Source: Dehalococcoidia bacterium (GTDB lineage Bacteria; Chloroflexota; Dehalococcoidia; SZUA-161; SpSt-899). From it: a DNA stretch of 26,772 bases. The notes below the pieces were generated by a model that was given only the letters and a program-made list of their open reading frames with translations, was not told where the DNA came from and searched no databases. Where the stretch lies: positions 1-26,772 of the forward strand of contig JALPXQ010000008.1 in the NCBI GenBank assembly GCA_023271515.1, given 5' to 3'. This document shows, piece by piece, positions 6,300 to 15,500 of this stretch. Each line of letters begins with the position of its first letter. Positions within the stretch are counted from its first letter, which is position 1. A program made the translations under genes and the position numbers.

Positions 6300-8548
6300 C
6301 CTTCTGTCCTCGCTTTGCGGATAATTCTATCCATATCGTTTAATCTACGGGGTTCTAATGTTGGATCACGATGCTTAATGCAATGATTAAGGACACCGAT
6401 TTGCTGGTCGATCAAATCCTGTGTCTCACTGGATTTCACCTGGGTTTTTAAGGAATTCAGGTAATCGATACATTTGTTCAGCGCACTCAAGCGCGTCTCA
6501 CGATGTTCCGAGCTGCTATATGCCTGTCGTAAGAGCATATCCGACATCTCGCAATAGAGCGTTATTCTCTCCAGTCGTTCTATGGTTATCTTCACCTTTT
6601 GTTTGTGTTCTATTTCCAGAACGTCTGCCAAGTGATTATGGAGCTCTTCTATGCTCTGGTAGCGCCTCTCCTTTTCCTTCTCCAGACAGCGCATGATTAC
6701 AGGTTCGACGAATTTAGCTTCCTGGTTAATGCTTGAGGGTAAGGGAGGATCGTGCTTCTTTATTTTCTCCATTATGGCAGATTCATCGGCGGCTTCAAAG
6801 GGAGGCTTGCCGGTTACCAGCTCATAGAATATCTGACCGAGCTGGAATATGTCGGTTCTTCCATCTACCTTCCCTCCGCTTATCTGCTCCGGCGTGGCAT
6901 AGAGGGTAGTGTATCCTCTGGCTTGATCATCTGACTGCTTTGAAGCCCGTATCATCTTTGCCAGCCCCCAATCCACGATTTTCGGCTCCTTATTACCATC
7001 AAGCATGATATTGCCAGGCTTCAGGTCGAGGTGAAATACAGGTCGCGGTCTTCCATGAGCATATCTTAAGCCATCTGCTATCTTGAAGATCAGATGACCC
7101 GCTTTTCTCGGATCAAGCGGTATCAAATCCTCAATCGAGCCAGCCAGAAGCTCCATCTCGATATATGGCCTGGGATAAGAGCTATAGTCGTATATCGTGG
7201 CTATGTTCTTGTGATCGAGTTCCTTCCAGATTTGTATTTCGTCTATAAAGCTCTTGGCGGTCTTTTTATCATGGTACCTGGCGATCTTTATGGCCACCAT
7301 GGCACTGTCCTTCTTCCGCTGTGCGCGGTACACCCAGGAACTTCCACCCTCGCCGACGTATTTAGGTTGATGATAGTATTCATGGAGCTCCTCCGGAAAG
7401 GCGAACATCGGTTGGCCTTTTCTTATGCCAGGTCCAACTGCGGGTTCCAATGTTATATCCTCAACCTTTATTGGCTTTCGTACCTCGTCGCCTTTTGCGA
7501 CAGCGCTCCTTGCGCGGACCAGAGTATCGGTGCACAACCTTATATTTGCTGTGCAGGCATCAGTTGACTTTTCGATCCTTGTCTTTTCCTCTTCCAGACC
7601 GTGTTCGGCAGCAAGCTCACGAATGCCGTCGAAGTGTGTCTGAGCATTCCTGTATTGGTCTCTTGCTTTGAGGTATTCTCCCTTGTTGAACCACTTCTCG
7701 GCATCCTCGATTAGCCCGTTCCCGATTTCAATCTTTCCCTCCACCAAGCCTCTGTATGCCGTTGTTTTCAATTGGTTGTAGGTTGCGTTATCCGAGGAGA
7801 ACGATTCCAGGTACTTTATCACTTCTGAGAAGGCATTCTCCTTTTCCTTGCCTTTTTCCTTATTGGCCTGCTCGATTAACTTATCTCCCTTGTGCAGGAG
7901 GCATGCCTCGATGCTAACCTCCATGTTTGCTACTGCTCGATTGATCGTTGGCTCGTCCTCAAACCCGAATTTGCCTGCAACCCCAGCGCCTTTTGCATAC
8001 GTCTCTCTCGCTGACCGGAATCCTTCTCTGGCAGCATCGAAATCTCCTGCCTCAAACATTCTTTTCGCCTCGTTCACGGTCTTGTTTGCCTCATCAACGA
8101 GTGCAGCCATCTCTTTCCGGGCTCTGTTTACCGCAGCAGTCTTTATATCTTTCTCGATGCTTCCCATAGAGGGTTTAAGAGCCTCAACTATCTCCCCCTC
8201 GTTCCTTTCGCTCGCCAACTGCACCACACGGGTGTATTCTTCGAGAGCCCTTTCCCAGAGCGTTATGGCTTCTGAGTAATCTTCTCTCTGGTATGCCTCG
8301 CTGCCATCGTCGGCTATCTTTTTCGCTCTATCCAGAAGATATTCGGTAGTGGGTCTAGCGGCCAGTTGGGCCTTCTTGGTCAGCTCCAGCGCTCTTGCGA
8401 ACTCCTTCTTCTTCACCGATTCCGCCGCTTCCTTGAGGAGGCTCCTTGCCTCATCCAGGTTGGCGCCTATATGGTGCTGATTTATCAGACCTCTAGCAAC
8501 CTCCACTTCCTTGTGCAGCCCTTCGAGTTCTTTCACAATACTGCCCAT
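6296..8548 (-). CDS. Ser/Thr protein kinase B with a long N-terminal helical-repeat region (non-RD, DWG type)
   Basis: About 750 aa. The ATG at 8548 is chosen because AGGAGG lies 8 bases upstream; a TTG one codon earlier is less likely. Residues 1-350 are helical repeats of TPR/MIT-like look (KKEFARALELTKKAQ, REDYSEAITLWERALEEY, AGDFDAAREGFRSARETY). The kinase domain spans about 395-645: glycine loop GEGGSSWVYRA, lysine in MVAIKIA, catalytic loop HLDLKPGN, DWG in place of DFG, and YATPEQ. HLD means the usual Arg before the catalytic Asp is missing (a non-RD kinase, typically not dependent on activation-loop phosphorylation). A helical tail follows. No membrane segment is seen, so it is cytoplasmic. 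It overlaps the PP2C gene, its likely antagonist, and lies just upstream of ESCRT-like pair 1. The substrate is unknown; the filament proteins are good candidates. Confidence 0.9.
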   Translation of the reverse strand: MGSIVKELEGLHKEVEVARGLINQHHIGANLDEARSLLKEAAESVKKKEFARALELTKKAQLAARPTTEYLLDRAKKIADDGSEAYQREDYSEAITLWERALEEYTRVVQLASERNEGEIVEALKPSMGSIEKDIKTAAVNRARKEMAALVDEANKTVNEAKRMFEAGDFDAAREGFRSARETYAKGAGVAGKFGFEDEPTINRAVANMEVSIEACLLHKGDKLIEQANKEKGKEKENAFSEVIKYLESFSSDNATYNQLKTTAYRGLVEGKIEIGNGLIEDAEKWFNKGEYLKARDQYRNAQTHFDGIRELAAEHGLEEEKTRIEKSTDACTANIRLCTDTLVRARSAVAKGDEVRKPIKVEDITLEPAVGPGIRKGQPMFAFPEELHEYYHQPKYVGEGGSSWVYRAQRKKDSAMVAIKIARYHDKKTAKSFIDEIQIWKELDHKNIATIYDYSSYPRPYIEMELLAGSIEDLIPLDPRKAGHLIFKIADGLRYAHGRPRPVFHLDLKPGNIMLDGNKEPKIVDWGLAKMIRASKQSDDQARGYTTLYATPEQISGGKVDGRTDIFQLGQIFYELVTGKPPFEAADESAIMEKIKKHDPPLPSSINQEAKFVEPVIMRCLEKEKERRYQSIEELHNHLADVLEIEHKQKVKITIERLERITLYCEMSDMLLRQAYSSSEHRETRLSALNKCIDYLNSLKTQVKSSETQDLIDQQIGVLNHCIKHRDPTLEPRRLNDMDRIIRKARTEG

Positions 8549-8553
8549 CAATT

Positions 8554-9729
8554 CTACCTCCTGCCTTGATTTACAACCTCATCTATCATCTCAAGAATCG
8601 CTCTCTTTTTCCTTTCAATCTCCTCCCTCTCGGCCTTCTTCTTTCGCCCGTAGGAAAAAATGCCTATTGACAGGATCACGGCAAAAGCAAGTGTCCCCAC
8701 GTAGATGTGATTGTTATTGATCGTCGGTGCAAAGTCTCTATAGTTGACCACGCCGTCTTGATCCAGGTCCATGGCAAGAGACTTTGCCCTTGTTGCCATC
8801 TCAAATGCCGTTTTATAATCTGCATCCTCAAATGCCTCCTCACTACCTGAAAGCAAAGCCTCGGCCATGGCTACATTGAATCCTCGTAGCTCTGCTACTC
8901 TAATTGCCTCCCTTGCCTGGTCGATCCCTTCAATGGCCAGTTCACCGTCTCTTTTAATCGTTTCTGCCGTAGTCTTTGCCTGCTCAGCAAGGGTTTTGGC
9001 GCGTCCAAAATGCCCTCCTGCAAGCGCCCTCTCGGCCTGCCGAAGAAGACCCTCAGCCTCTGTCATATCGAGCCCTTCGGCTCTCCCCCTTTGAATCGCT
9101 TTGGCGATCTCTTCAATGATAGCGGCAATTAGTGCTTCTTCCGATTCAACCTTTATCAGCCAGAGATCACTCTCACCTGCGCCAAAAGACATTGTCCAAC
9201 CGGTTACGATAAATCCGCCGTCATCGGTCTGCTGGACTGAGAGGCCCGAATCACTTTTTGCGCCACCGAATGTGCGGCTCCACTCCTTATTCCCCGCAGA
9301 ATCGGTCTTTATCAGCCAGAGATCCGACTCACCTGCGCCGAAAGACCCTGTCGTTCCGGTTACGATAAACCCGCCGTCAACCGTCTGCTGGACTGAGCAG
9401 CCCCAATCCCTGGCTGTGCCACCGAACGTGCGGCTCCACTGCTTATTACCCGCAGGATCGGTCTTTATCAGCCAGAGATCCGACTCACCTGCGCCAAAAG
9501 AGCGTGTCCAACCGGTTATGATAAATCCGCCGTCAGTTGTCTGCTGGACTGAGAGGCCCCGATCAGATTCTGCGCCACCAAATGTGCGGCTCCACTCCTT
9601 TGCCGGCGCTCGCTCTGTGGTCTCGTCAGCCACGGCCACGCCTACGAGAGGGAAAGGGAACGCCGTTACCAGCGCGGCAACCATAAGCACCACTGCCACC
9701 CCAAACAGGATTGGTGTCAGACTTTTCAT
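8554..9729 (-). CDS. Surface protein with three propeller-like blades, helical repeats, Ca-binding loop, TM anchor and conserved cytoplasmic tail
   Basis: 391 aa. The ATG at 9729 is preferred over an in-frame TTG at 9735 because AGGGAGG stands 8 bases before it. There is an N-terminal signal peptide (hydrophobic to about residue 34), then three 52-aa repeats with pattern WSRTFGGxxSDxGxSVQQTxDGGFIxTG and ESDLWLIKT, a beta-propeller-like repeat common in archaeal surface proteins. Two helical repeats (AEGLDMTEAEGLLRQAERAL) come next, then a calcium-loop motif DLDQDGVVNYRDFAP, a transmembrane helix near 344-361 and a basic/acidic cytoplasmic tail ending ILEMIDEVVNQGRR. Three blades cannot close a ring alone, so oligomerisation is possible. 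The second half matches the 536-aa protein upstream, down to the tail. It probably displays a sensor or adhesin outside and signals or recruits inside. Confidence 0.85.
   Translation of the reverse strand: MKSLTPILFGVAVVLMVAALVTAFPFPLVGVAVADETTERAPAKEWSRTFGGAESDRGLSVQQTTDGGFIITGWTRSFGAGESDLWLIKTDPAGNKQWSRTFGGTARDWGCSVQQTVDGGFIVTGTTGSFGAGESDLWLIKTDSAGNKEWSRTFGGAKSDSGLSVQQTDDGGFIVTGWTMSFGAGESDLWLIKVESEEALIAAIIEEIAKAIQRGRAEGLDMTEAEGLLRQAERALAGGHFGRAKTLAEQAKTTAETIKRDGELAIEGIDQAREAIRVAELRGFNVAMAEALLSGSEEAFEDADYKTAFEMATRAKSLAMDLDQDGVVNYRDFAPTINNNHIYVGTLAFAVILSIGIFSYGRKKKAEREEIERKKRAILEMIDEVVNQGRR
9152..9612. repeat. 156-bp repeats encoding the three propeller-like blades
   Basis: The string TTTATCAGCCAGAGATC recurs at 9152, 9308 and 9464, spacing exactly 156 bases (52 codons). 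The copies are close in sequence, so the blades arose by recent tandem duplication or are kept similar by gene conversion. Confidence 0.9.
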
Positions 9730-9769
9730 GATCAAAACCTCCCTGAAGATTCTTAGCGCCTCCCCCTAC

Positions 9770-10012
9770 TCATTTCCCCATTTCCCTCTCAATCCCTCTC
9801 TCCCAAATGTGCTTTGCCTCTTCAATGCTTTCATCACTGATTTTAACACTCTTCCAGATTCCTCGAAGAGAGATCACCTCCCCCTCTGGTGGAGTTTTCT
9901 GGGGCTCCCCATGAAGGATTTGCATTCTTACTCGCTCGTTCTCTCTTAAGCCAACTTTGTCCAGAAGTTTGATCACCCCTTTTTGATAGATGCCCTCTAT
10001 GACCTCGGCCAT
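9770..10012 (-). CDS. DUF104 / AF2212-like small protein (antitoxin family)
   Basis: 80 aa. The start MAEVIEGIYQKGVIKLLDKVGLRENERVRM matches the layout of the AF2212-like (DUF104) family, small beta-barrel proteins usually annotated as VapB-type antitoxins partnered by PIN-domain toxins. (The family pattern is a short beta meander with a G-V-x-K-P/L-L turn.) A helical C-terminus follows (ISDESIEEAKHIWERG), which could be the toxin-binding part. The ribosome site is GGAGGT, 7 bases before ATG. No PIN or other toxin gene lies on either side; both neighbours are surface proteins in the same orientation. It is thus an orphan, perhaps a leftover or a small regulatory protein in this cassette. Confidence 0.75.
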   Translation of the reverse strand: MAEVIEGIYQKGVIKLLDKVGLRENERVRMQILHGEPQKTPPEGEVISLRGIWKSVKISDESIEEAKHIWERGIEREMGK

Positions 10013-10042
10013 TTTCGTTACCTCCGCTAGTTTTTGCCCACA

Positions 10043-11653
10043 CTACCCCCTGCCCTCATTTACAACCTCATCTATCATCTCAAGAATCGCTCTCTCTTTC
10101 CTTTCAATCTCCTCCTTCTCGGCCTTCTTCCGTCGGCGGCGAAAAGAAACGCCTGCTGATGCAGAGATAAGGCCCAGGACAAGAAGAAATGCTCCCATGT
10201 AGATATGATTGTTGTTGATCGTCGGTGCAAAGTCTTCATGGTTGACCACGCCGTCCCGATCCACATCTAAGGCAAGCGATTTTGCGGTTGCGGCCAGTTC
10301 TACCGCTCTTTCATACTCTCTATCATCAAATGCGCTCTCAGCCTGAGAAAGCGAGCTTTCGGCCTCCACAACATCGAAACCTTTTGCCCTTTCCTGAGAG
10401 ATTACCTGCCTTGCTTCTTCGATAGAGCTTCTTGCCAGTCTCAGTTCTCTGGTAATTTCTTCCGCTTTTGCCTTTGCCTGCCGGGCAAGGCTTATGGCTC
10501 CTCCAAAATCCCCTCCTGCAAGTGTCTCCTCAGCCTGCGAAAGTACACCCTCCGCCTCGGTCATATCGAGTCGTTTGTCTATCCCCTCCTCGATTGCATC
10601 CCTGGCCTGGTTGATCGCATCAAGCGCTGCCTGAGCTTCCCCTTTTACCTCTCGTGCGGTAACCTCTGCCTGCTGGGCAAGGCTCATGGCTTCTCCATAA
10701 TCCCCTCCTGCAAGCGCCCTCTCGGCCTGCCGCAGGAGATCCTCAGCCTCAGCCATATCGAGCCCTTCGGCTCTGCCTGTTGTTATTGCCTCCTTTGCTT
10801 GCTCGATCTGCTCCAGTGCCGCTGCCCTTCTAATCCCTTCTACCTTAGCCTCTGCCTGCTGGGCAAGGCTTATGGCTTGTTCAAAATCCCCTCCTGCAAG
10901 TGCCCGCTCGGCCTGCCGAAGGAGACGCTCGGCGTCTGTCATATCAAGCCCTTCGGCTGTTCTGGCTTCGATTACTTCTCTTGCTTTGTCGATCTCTTCA
11001 ATCGCTGCTTCAGCATCCTCTTTAATGCCTTCTGCTTTAGTCTTTGCCTGCTCAGCAAGGCTTACGGCTCTTTCAAAATCGTCTGCTGCAAGCGCCCTCT
11101 CGGCCTGCCGGAGGATATCCTCAGCTTCAGCCATGTTGAGCCCTTCGGCTCTCCCGGCTTCGATTGCCTCCCTTGCCTGGGCGATGGCATTGATGGCAAA
11201 TTGAGGCATGGGGATTTCAACAAGGTTATGGTGGATGATCTGCGCGGCATGCTGGACTATTATCCGCGGCCGCACCCTATCGGCGAGGATAGAAACCTCG
11301 CCCGGGACTTGAATAAGGTTATGGTGGATGATCTGCGCGGCATGCTGGATTATAATGCGGGGCATCACCTCACCTGCGAGGCTCACCAGGGTCTCCGCAG
11401 GCTCCACAAGGTCAAATTCTTGCACGCTGTCGGCGTCTTCCACGACAATCTCAGGGCCGCTTGCGGCATGCACCCTGGAATTTACCGCCAGATATGCCGA
11501 TACGGCCAGCACCAACGCGGCCAGAATCAAGACCATCAGGGGGATTCTCCCCCTGAAACCCCCTGAAGAGCGGTCATCCTTAGGATTTTTAAAGGAGCTT
11601 CGCTCCTTTATTCTCCAGGGCGGTTTACACTGGTTTATCCTTATCCTGAACAA
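10043..11653 (-). CDS. Membrane-anchored protein with five helical repeats, Ca-binding loop, TM and tail shared with the 391-aa protein
   Basis: 536 aa, with TTG start at 11653 following GGGAGGTGA (11658-11666) by 4 bases; no ATG fits better. A basic N-terminus precedes a hydrophobic segment at 37-57 that acts as signal or anchor. Two 31-aa units carrying RIIVQHAAQIIHHNL follow (near 98-146), then five repeats of about 62 aa (155-455) with core AEGLDMxEAExLLRQAERALAGGDF and AISLAQQAKAKAE, likely three helices each. After a calcium-loop motif DVDRDGVVNHEDFAP there is a transmembrane helix (about 484-503) and an RRRRKK cytoplasmic tail ending ILEMIDEVVNEGRG. The tail DNA is almost identical to that of the neighbouring 391-aa gene. 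The function is unknown; an extracellular stalk or sensor is likely. Confidence 0.85.
   Translation of the reverse strand: MFRIRINQCKPPWRIKERSSFKNPKDDRSSGGFRGRIPLMVLILAALVLAVSAYLAVNSRVHAASGPEIVVEDADSVQEFDLVEPAETLVSLAGEVMPRIIIQHAAQIIHHNLIQVPGEVSILADRVRPRIIVQHAAQIIHHNLVEIPMPQFAINAIAQAREAIEAGRAEGLNMAEAEDILRQAERALAADDFERAVSLAEQAKTKAEGIKEDAEAAIEEIDKAREVIEARTAEGLDMTDAERLLRQAERALAGGDFEQAISLAQQAEAKVEGIRRAAALEQIEQAKEAITTGRAEGLDMAEAEDLLRQAERALAGGDYGEAMSLAQQAEVTAREVKGEAQAALDAINQARDAIEEGIDKRLDMTEAEGVLSQAEETLAGGDFGGAISLARQAKAKAEEITRELRLARSSIEEARQVISQERAKGFDVVEAESSLSQAESAFDDREYERAVELAATAKSLALDVDRDGVVNHEDFAPTINNNHIYMGAFLLVLGLISASAGVSFRRRRKKAEKEEIERKERAILEMIDEVVNEGRG
11222..11407. repeat. 93-bp direct repeat in the 536-aa protein gene
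   Basis: A segment of about 40 bases starting AAGGTTATGGTGGATGATC is repeated at 11222 and 11315, period 93 bases. It encodes two 31-aa units with RIIxQHAAQIIHHNL. Confidence 0.85.
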
Positions 11654-11814
11654 AGGTTCACCTCCCGTCGCGAGCGCATGCCCGAGATGGCAATCATGCC
11701 TTGTCCATCAGTCTAAAGGGTGGAGCAAAGACCAGGTTCATCCCTCTCGGTAGACAAGGACGATAGCAAATGATCCTGCCCACACCCTCGCGATTTGGTG
11801 GAACACATCTGGCC

Positions 11815-12513
11815 TTAGCTGAGCCGGTGAGAGTGTTCCATGTGAGTCTGCTCCCGCAACTCGCTCTCCATCAATATTAAGGGGGGGGGGTCGGTCATGA
11901 ACGACCTCTCAAAGACGGTTAAGGCCCCGGGTATCTTGAGGTTAAAGCTGTCATGGTCAACAATGATCATCATCCTATCAGCATCGGGGTGTCTGAAGTC
12001 GTAGTGTTTTACCTCGGCAATACCCACTCCAGCAGCCGTGGTTACCTGCATCAGTACTCTCTCCAGCCTTGTGCTGCCCAAATCCCCCAGGTCAATTATC
12101 CTGGCTACCGGATGCTCGCGGCCATAAAAGGCCACTATCCAACCATTCCGGTGGAGAAAGACATGTGCATCCCACTCTTCGTCGTGCCCAGGCACTCCGA
12201 CTGAGCCGATAATGTATTCATCCGTCTCGCGCTCTATCGTTCTGAATGCCCCCCTTGCCCTCACCAGATCAATCTCCCGGCCCACATTGGTAAAGGCCGA
12301 GATTCCCGCCTGCTCCTCAAGGAAATTGGCCCCCGCTGTTCCGGCGGCAAACGCCGGCCGCGCCAGGGTGATCAGTCCGGATATTCCGGCCGCCGCGCGG
12401 GGAGTCTCGCCGCCCCCCGCCCCGGAACCCGGTGGGATAAAGACCGGAACCGCGGCAACGATCACCGCCAGGACTACCAAAGCCCCACCAATCCTCCAGA
12501 TATGCTTCCTCAT
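11815..12513 (-). CDS. Exported protein of unknown function, C-terminus altered by a poly-C frameshift
   Basis: 232 aa as read. An N-terminal hydrophobic segment (residues 8-27) is a signal peptide or anchor; the rest contains DEEWDAHVFLHRNGWIVAFYGREHP, a strand-rich motif also found, as I recall, in archaeal surface proteins of unknown function. The ATG follows AGGGAGGT. The last 24 residues follow a run of ten C (11881-11890 on plus as G) and look unlike a protein end. Adding one C (or removing two) opens a frame to a TGA at 11738 that ends GTLSPAQLRPDVFHQ ... AIVLVYREG, a far more natural ending for this family. So the intact gene probably spans 11738-12513, and the reported stop at 11815 is a frameshift, phase variation or sequencing error. 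It lies between the two large surface-protein genes. Confidence 0.7.
   Translation of the reverse strand: MRKHIWRIGGALVVLAVIVAAVPVFIPPGSGAGGGETPRAAAGISGLITLARPAFAAGTAGANFLEEQAGISAFTNVGREIDLVRARGAFRTIERETDEYIIGSVGVPGHDEEWDAHVFLHRNGWIVAFYGREHPVARIIDLGDLGSTRLERVLMQVTTAAGVGIAEVKHYDFRHPDADRMMIIVDHDSFNLKIPGALTVFERSFMTDPPPLILMESELREQTHMEHSHRLS
11881..11890. repeat. Homopolymer G10 (C10 on the coding strand) with a frameshift
   Basis: Ten G in a row lie in the 3' part of the minus-strand 232-aa gene. The current length gives an early TAA at 11815; 11 or 8 bases would give a longer, family-like C-terminus ending at 11738. Confidence 0.9.
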
Positions 12514-12545
12514 GGTTTACCTCCCTAAAATAGAGATTTTGCTTG

Positions 12546-12557
12546 GTCTGATCAGAC
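12546..12557. promoter_or_regulatory. 12-bp perfect palindrome upstream of the 232-aa gene (possible operator)
   Basis: GTCTGATCAGAC is a perfect palindrome about 33 bases before the ATG at 12513, inside an 82-base intergenic gap. It could be a regulator site; a single copy and no known consensus keep this tentative. Confidence 0.25.
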
Positions 12558-12595
12558 ATGCTTTTACACGATGCCCCTCCTCGTATCCATCGCCG

Positions 12596-15500
12596 TCAGG
12601 CAGCTCGTCTTTTTATGAGTAAGACGATCAGTCCTAGCGCTGCAATTCCGGCTGCGATCCACGGGTTCGCCTGAACAAGCTGAATAAGCTGAGCAAGTAG
12701 TCTTTCACCAATGCGAAGTAGTCTTTCGCCAATATCAAGTAGTCTTTCACCAATGTCTGGTGCCTGGGGCAAGACCACCTCGACTATTGTTGAGAAACTA
12801 TTTATCACCCCATCGTTATCTGCTATCGTCAGTGTTACCATATAGTCTCCAGCAACTGAAAAGCTATGCTCGATTACCCTACCAGTTCCAGTGGTTCCAT
12901 CCCCAAAGTCCCATTCATAGGATATTATCTCGCCATCAGGGTCAGACGAACCAGACGCATCGAAGGTGATGGGCTGATCTACAATCATCTCCTCCGGGGA
13001 GTATGCAAAAGATGCGATTGGTTGTTGAAGCATTCTCTGTTCCTCAAATACCCCGTCGCCATCAGCATCCGTCTTCATGGTAACCCCTGCCTGGACGGGA
13101 ACTTCTGTATCAATAACAAATCGGTGTGTTGTAGTCTCTGTCGTGGGGACATCAGTAATAGCAAAACTCTCAATTTGTCCTTCCACGCTAGAAATCGTTG
13201 TTAATCGATATGTTGCCTCCTCTATACCTGCAACCTCTAAGTAATAGATGCCAGTTGGAGCAAATATAGTAACAATCTTATTTTCCGTATCATACATTGA
13301 ATATGGAATTTCTTCTTTTACTACTCCATCTACTAAACCAGTAACTCGTCCCTGAGAATCGTAAACCCGTAACTCTCCAGGACTGGCAAATGCTACAACT
13401 CTGAGGTCAGCAGGCAATATATTCAGAAATTCTCTTCTGATAAAATGTGCTGCGATATTCTTGTGAGAATCCATCCTGATAGTGGTAACGGGTGCATGTA
13501 CATCTGCAATAGTCCCAACATCTCCTTTCCAACCAACAAACTTCCAACCTGGAGCAGGATATGCCCTAATTTCTACTTGTTTTAGTTCTCCTCTAGGAAA
13601 AATAGTATCTCCAGGTTTATTAACTGTCCCCTCGCCAATAATATCCATTGAAAGTGTTACATCTTCGGAAATGAAGGTAACCAATGCAAACCCTATTATT
13701 GGATTCCCCCTCCAAAAATCTTGATATACACCTATTCCAAGACTTACAAGAGTATTTCCTGCAGCTCTAATAAGATTAATAGGAGCAAGGAGACGGTCTA
13801 TAACCCACCCTTTACCATACTCCCTAACTGTATCAGATTTTGCAATATCAAGTAAAAGTGGTGGTAAAGAATTAAGTACGACTTCACGCCCTTCAGGACA
13901 GAATACAATAGTTCTAGGAGTTAACACAAGCTGCCCCATCTGTAATAATGTTCTAGATTGAATATATTCTACAACTTCTTTTAAATGCTCATGATCCTCA
14001 AATTCTATATAAAGTTGTAATGCAAACTTAGGTTCAGCCGGAACTCCAAATACTCCTAATGCTGCTGATAATAATTCCATTGCTATTGCAACGTGCACTA
14101 TCGCCATTTCAACTTCCAATATATCTCCAGGTAGAAGAGTATTAAGCTTCACCGTGTATGTTACGCTTCCCTTAGGAGGGACTAGTCTAAAATAATTACC
14201 AAAACTTTCTTTCTGAAGATGTTCCATAAAGCCATCTATACTTTCTAAAGTTACATCTTCCCTAATAAACCGAGGTTTAAATTCAACCCACATATCTAAA
14301 GAGTTGTGTACAGTTAGCTCAACAATGCGCTTCTCCTCATCGACATATATAGGAGCAGATCCCCTTATACGCCAATCATCACCGCTAATTTTAAAAAACG
14401 CTGTTTTATATGGTAGTGCCGGCGGGGTGACTTCTAGTGCCTCGGTGAAGGTCCTTGAAGCCAGGTGCCGATCCCCAGCATCTATCCTGCCGTTGTTGTT
14501 GACATCCTCCACCAGAGAGACGAGCAGGTTATACCTGCCTGGGGGTGCATCTGTCGGCATTACAAACGAACGCTGGACGGTGCTGGAACCTGAAACGATG
14601 GCGACCTGGCGATCATTGGCCGGATCGCTCAGAGGCGATCTCCCGGGCAACTGGATGCTGGCCCCCAACAGAACCGTCCTTGTGGGCCCTGGATTTGCCA
14701 CGTTGTATGTAATGGTGATCGTCTCTCCGGCCGCAGCGGTGCTGGGTGACGGGTGAGCAGATGTGATTGTTGGGTCTGGTGGTGGCGCCGGCGGGGTGAC
14801 TTGTAGTGCCCCGGTGAAGGTCCTTGAAGCCAGGTGCCGATCCCCGGCATCTATCCTGCCGTTGTTGTTGACATCCTCCACCAGAGAGACGAGCAGGTTA
14901 TACCTGCCTGGGGGTGCATCTGTCGGCATTACAAACGAACGCTGGACGGTGCTGGAACCTGAAACGATGGCGACCTGGCGATCATTGGCCGGATCGCTCA
15001 GAGGCGATCTCCCGGGCAACTGGATGCTGGCCCCCAACAGAACCGTCCTTGTGGGCCCTGGATTTGCCACGTTGTATGCAATGGTGATCGTCTCTCCGGC
15101 CGTAGCCGTGCTGGGTGACGGGTGAGCAGATGTGATTGTTGGGGCTGGTGGTGGTGCCGCCAGTAGACGAAGCCTGCTGGGCGTGGAGCTGCCAATGTTG
15201 TTATTCTCATTCGATTCGGTGACTTGTTTAAAGCCATCAACAAAGACTGTCACATAGTAATCCCCCGGGGCAGGAACTGCTGATGGGATGGCGTTAGTGG
15301 TGATAGTGAGCGTTCTAGAGGCACCAGGACCGAGCGAGGCTACAGGGAAATTGCCCAAACCGTGGCGAGTTCCCCATCGACGGGTGGATAGAGAAACACG
15401 GAGGTGGAATGAGCCCGAGGCGGCATCACCCCGGTTTTTCACTGTAAAAGCAACCGAAATTTCATCGCCGTGAGCTACCTCAGCAGGGTCGAAGGTGACG

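Noticed and set aside
9101..9949. Plus-strand open frame of 282 codons across the 391-aa and DUF104 genes
   Set aside because: Repetitive shadow of the propeller blades, spanning two real genes and the gap between them.
10799..11566. Long plus-strand open frame of 255 codons opposite the 536-aa gene
   Set aside because: It is the antisense shadow of the helical repeats: Cys/Leu-rich, no ribosome site, no family pattern.
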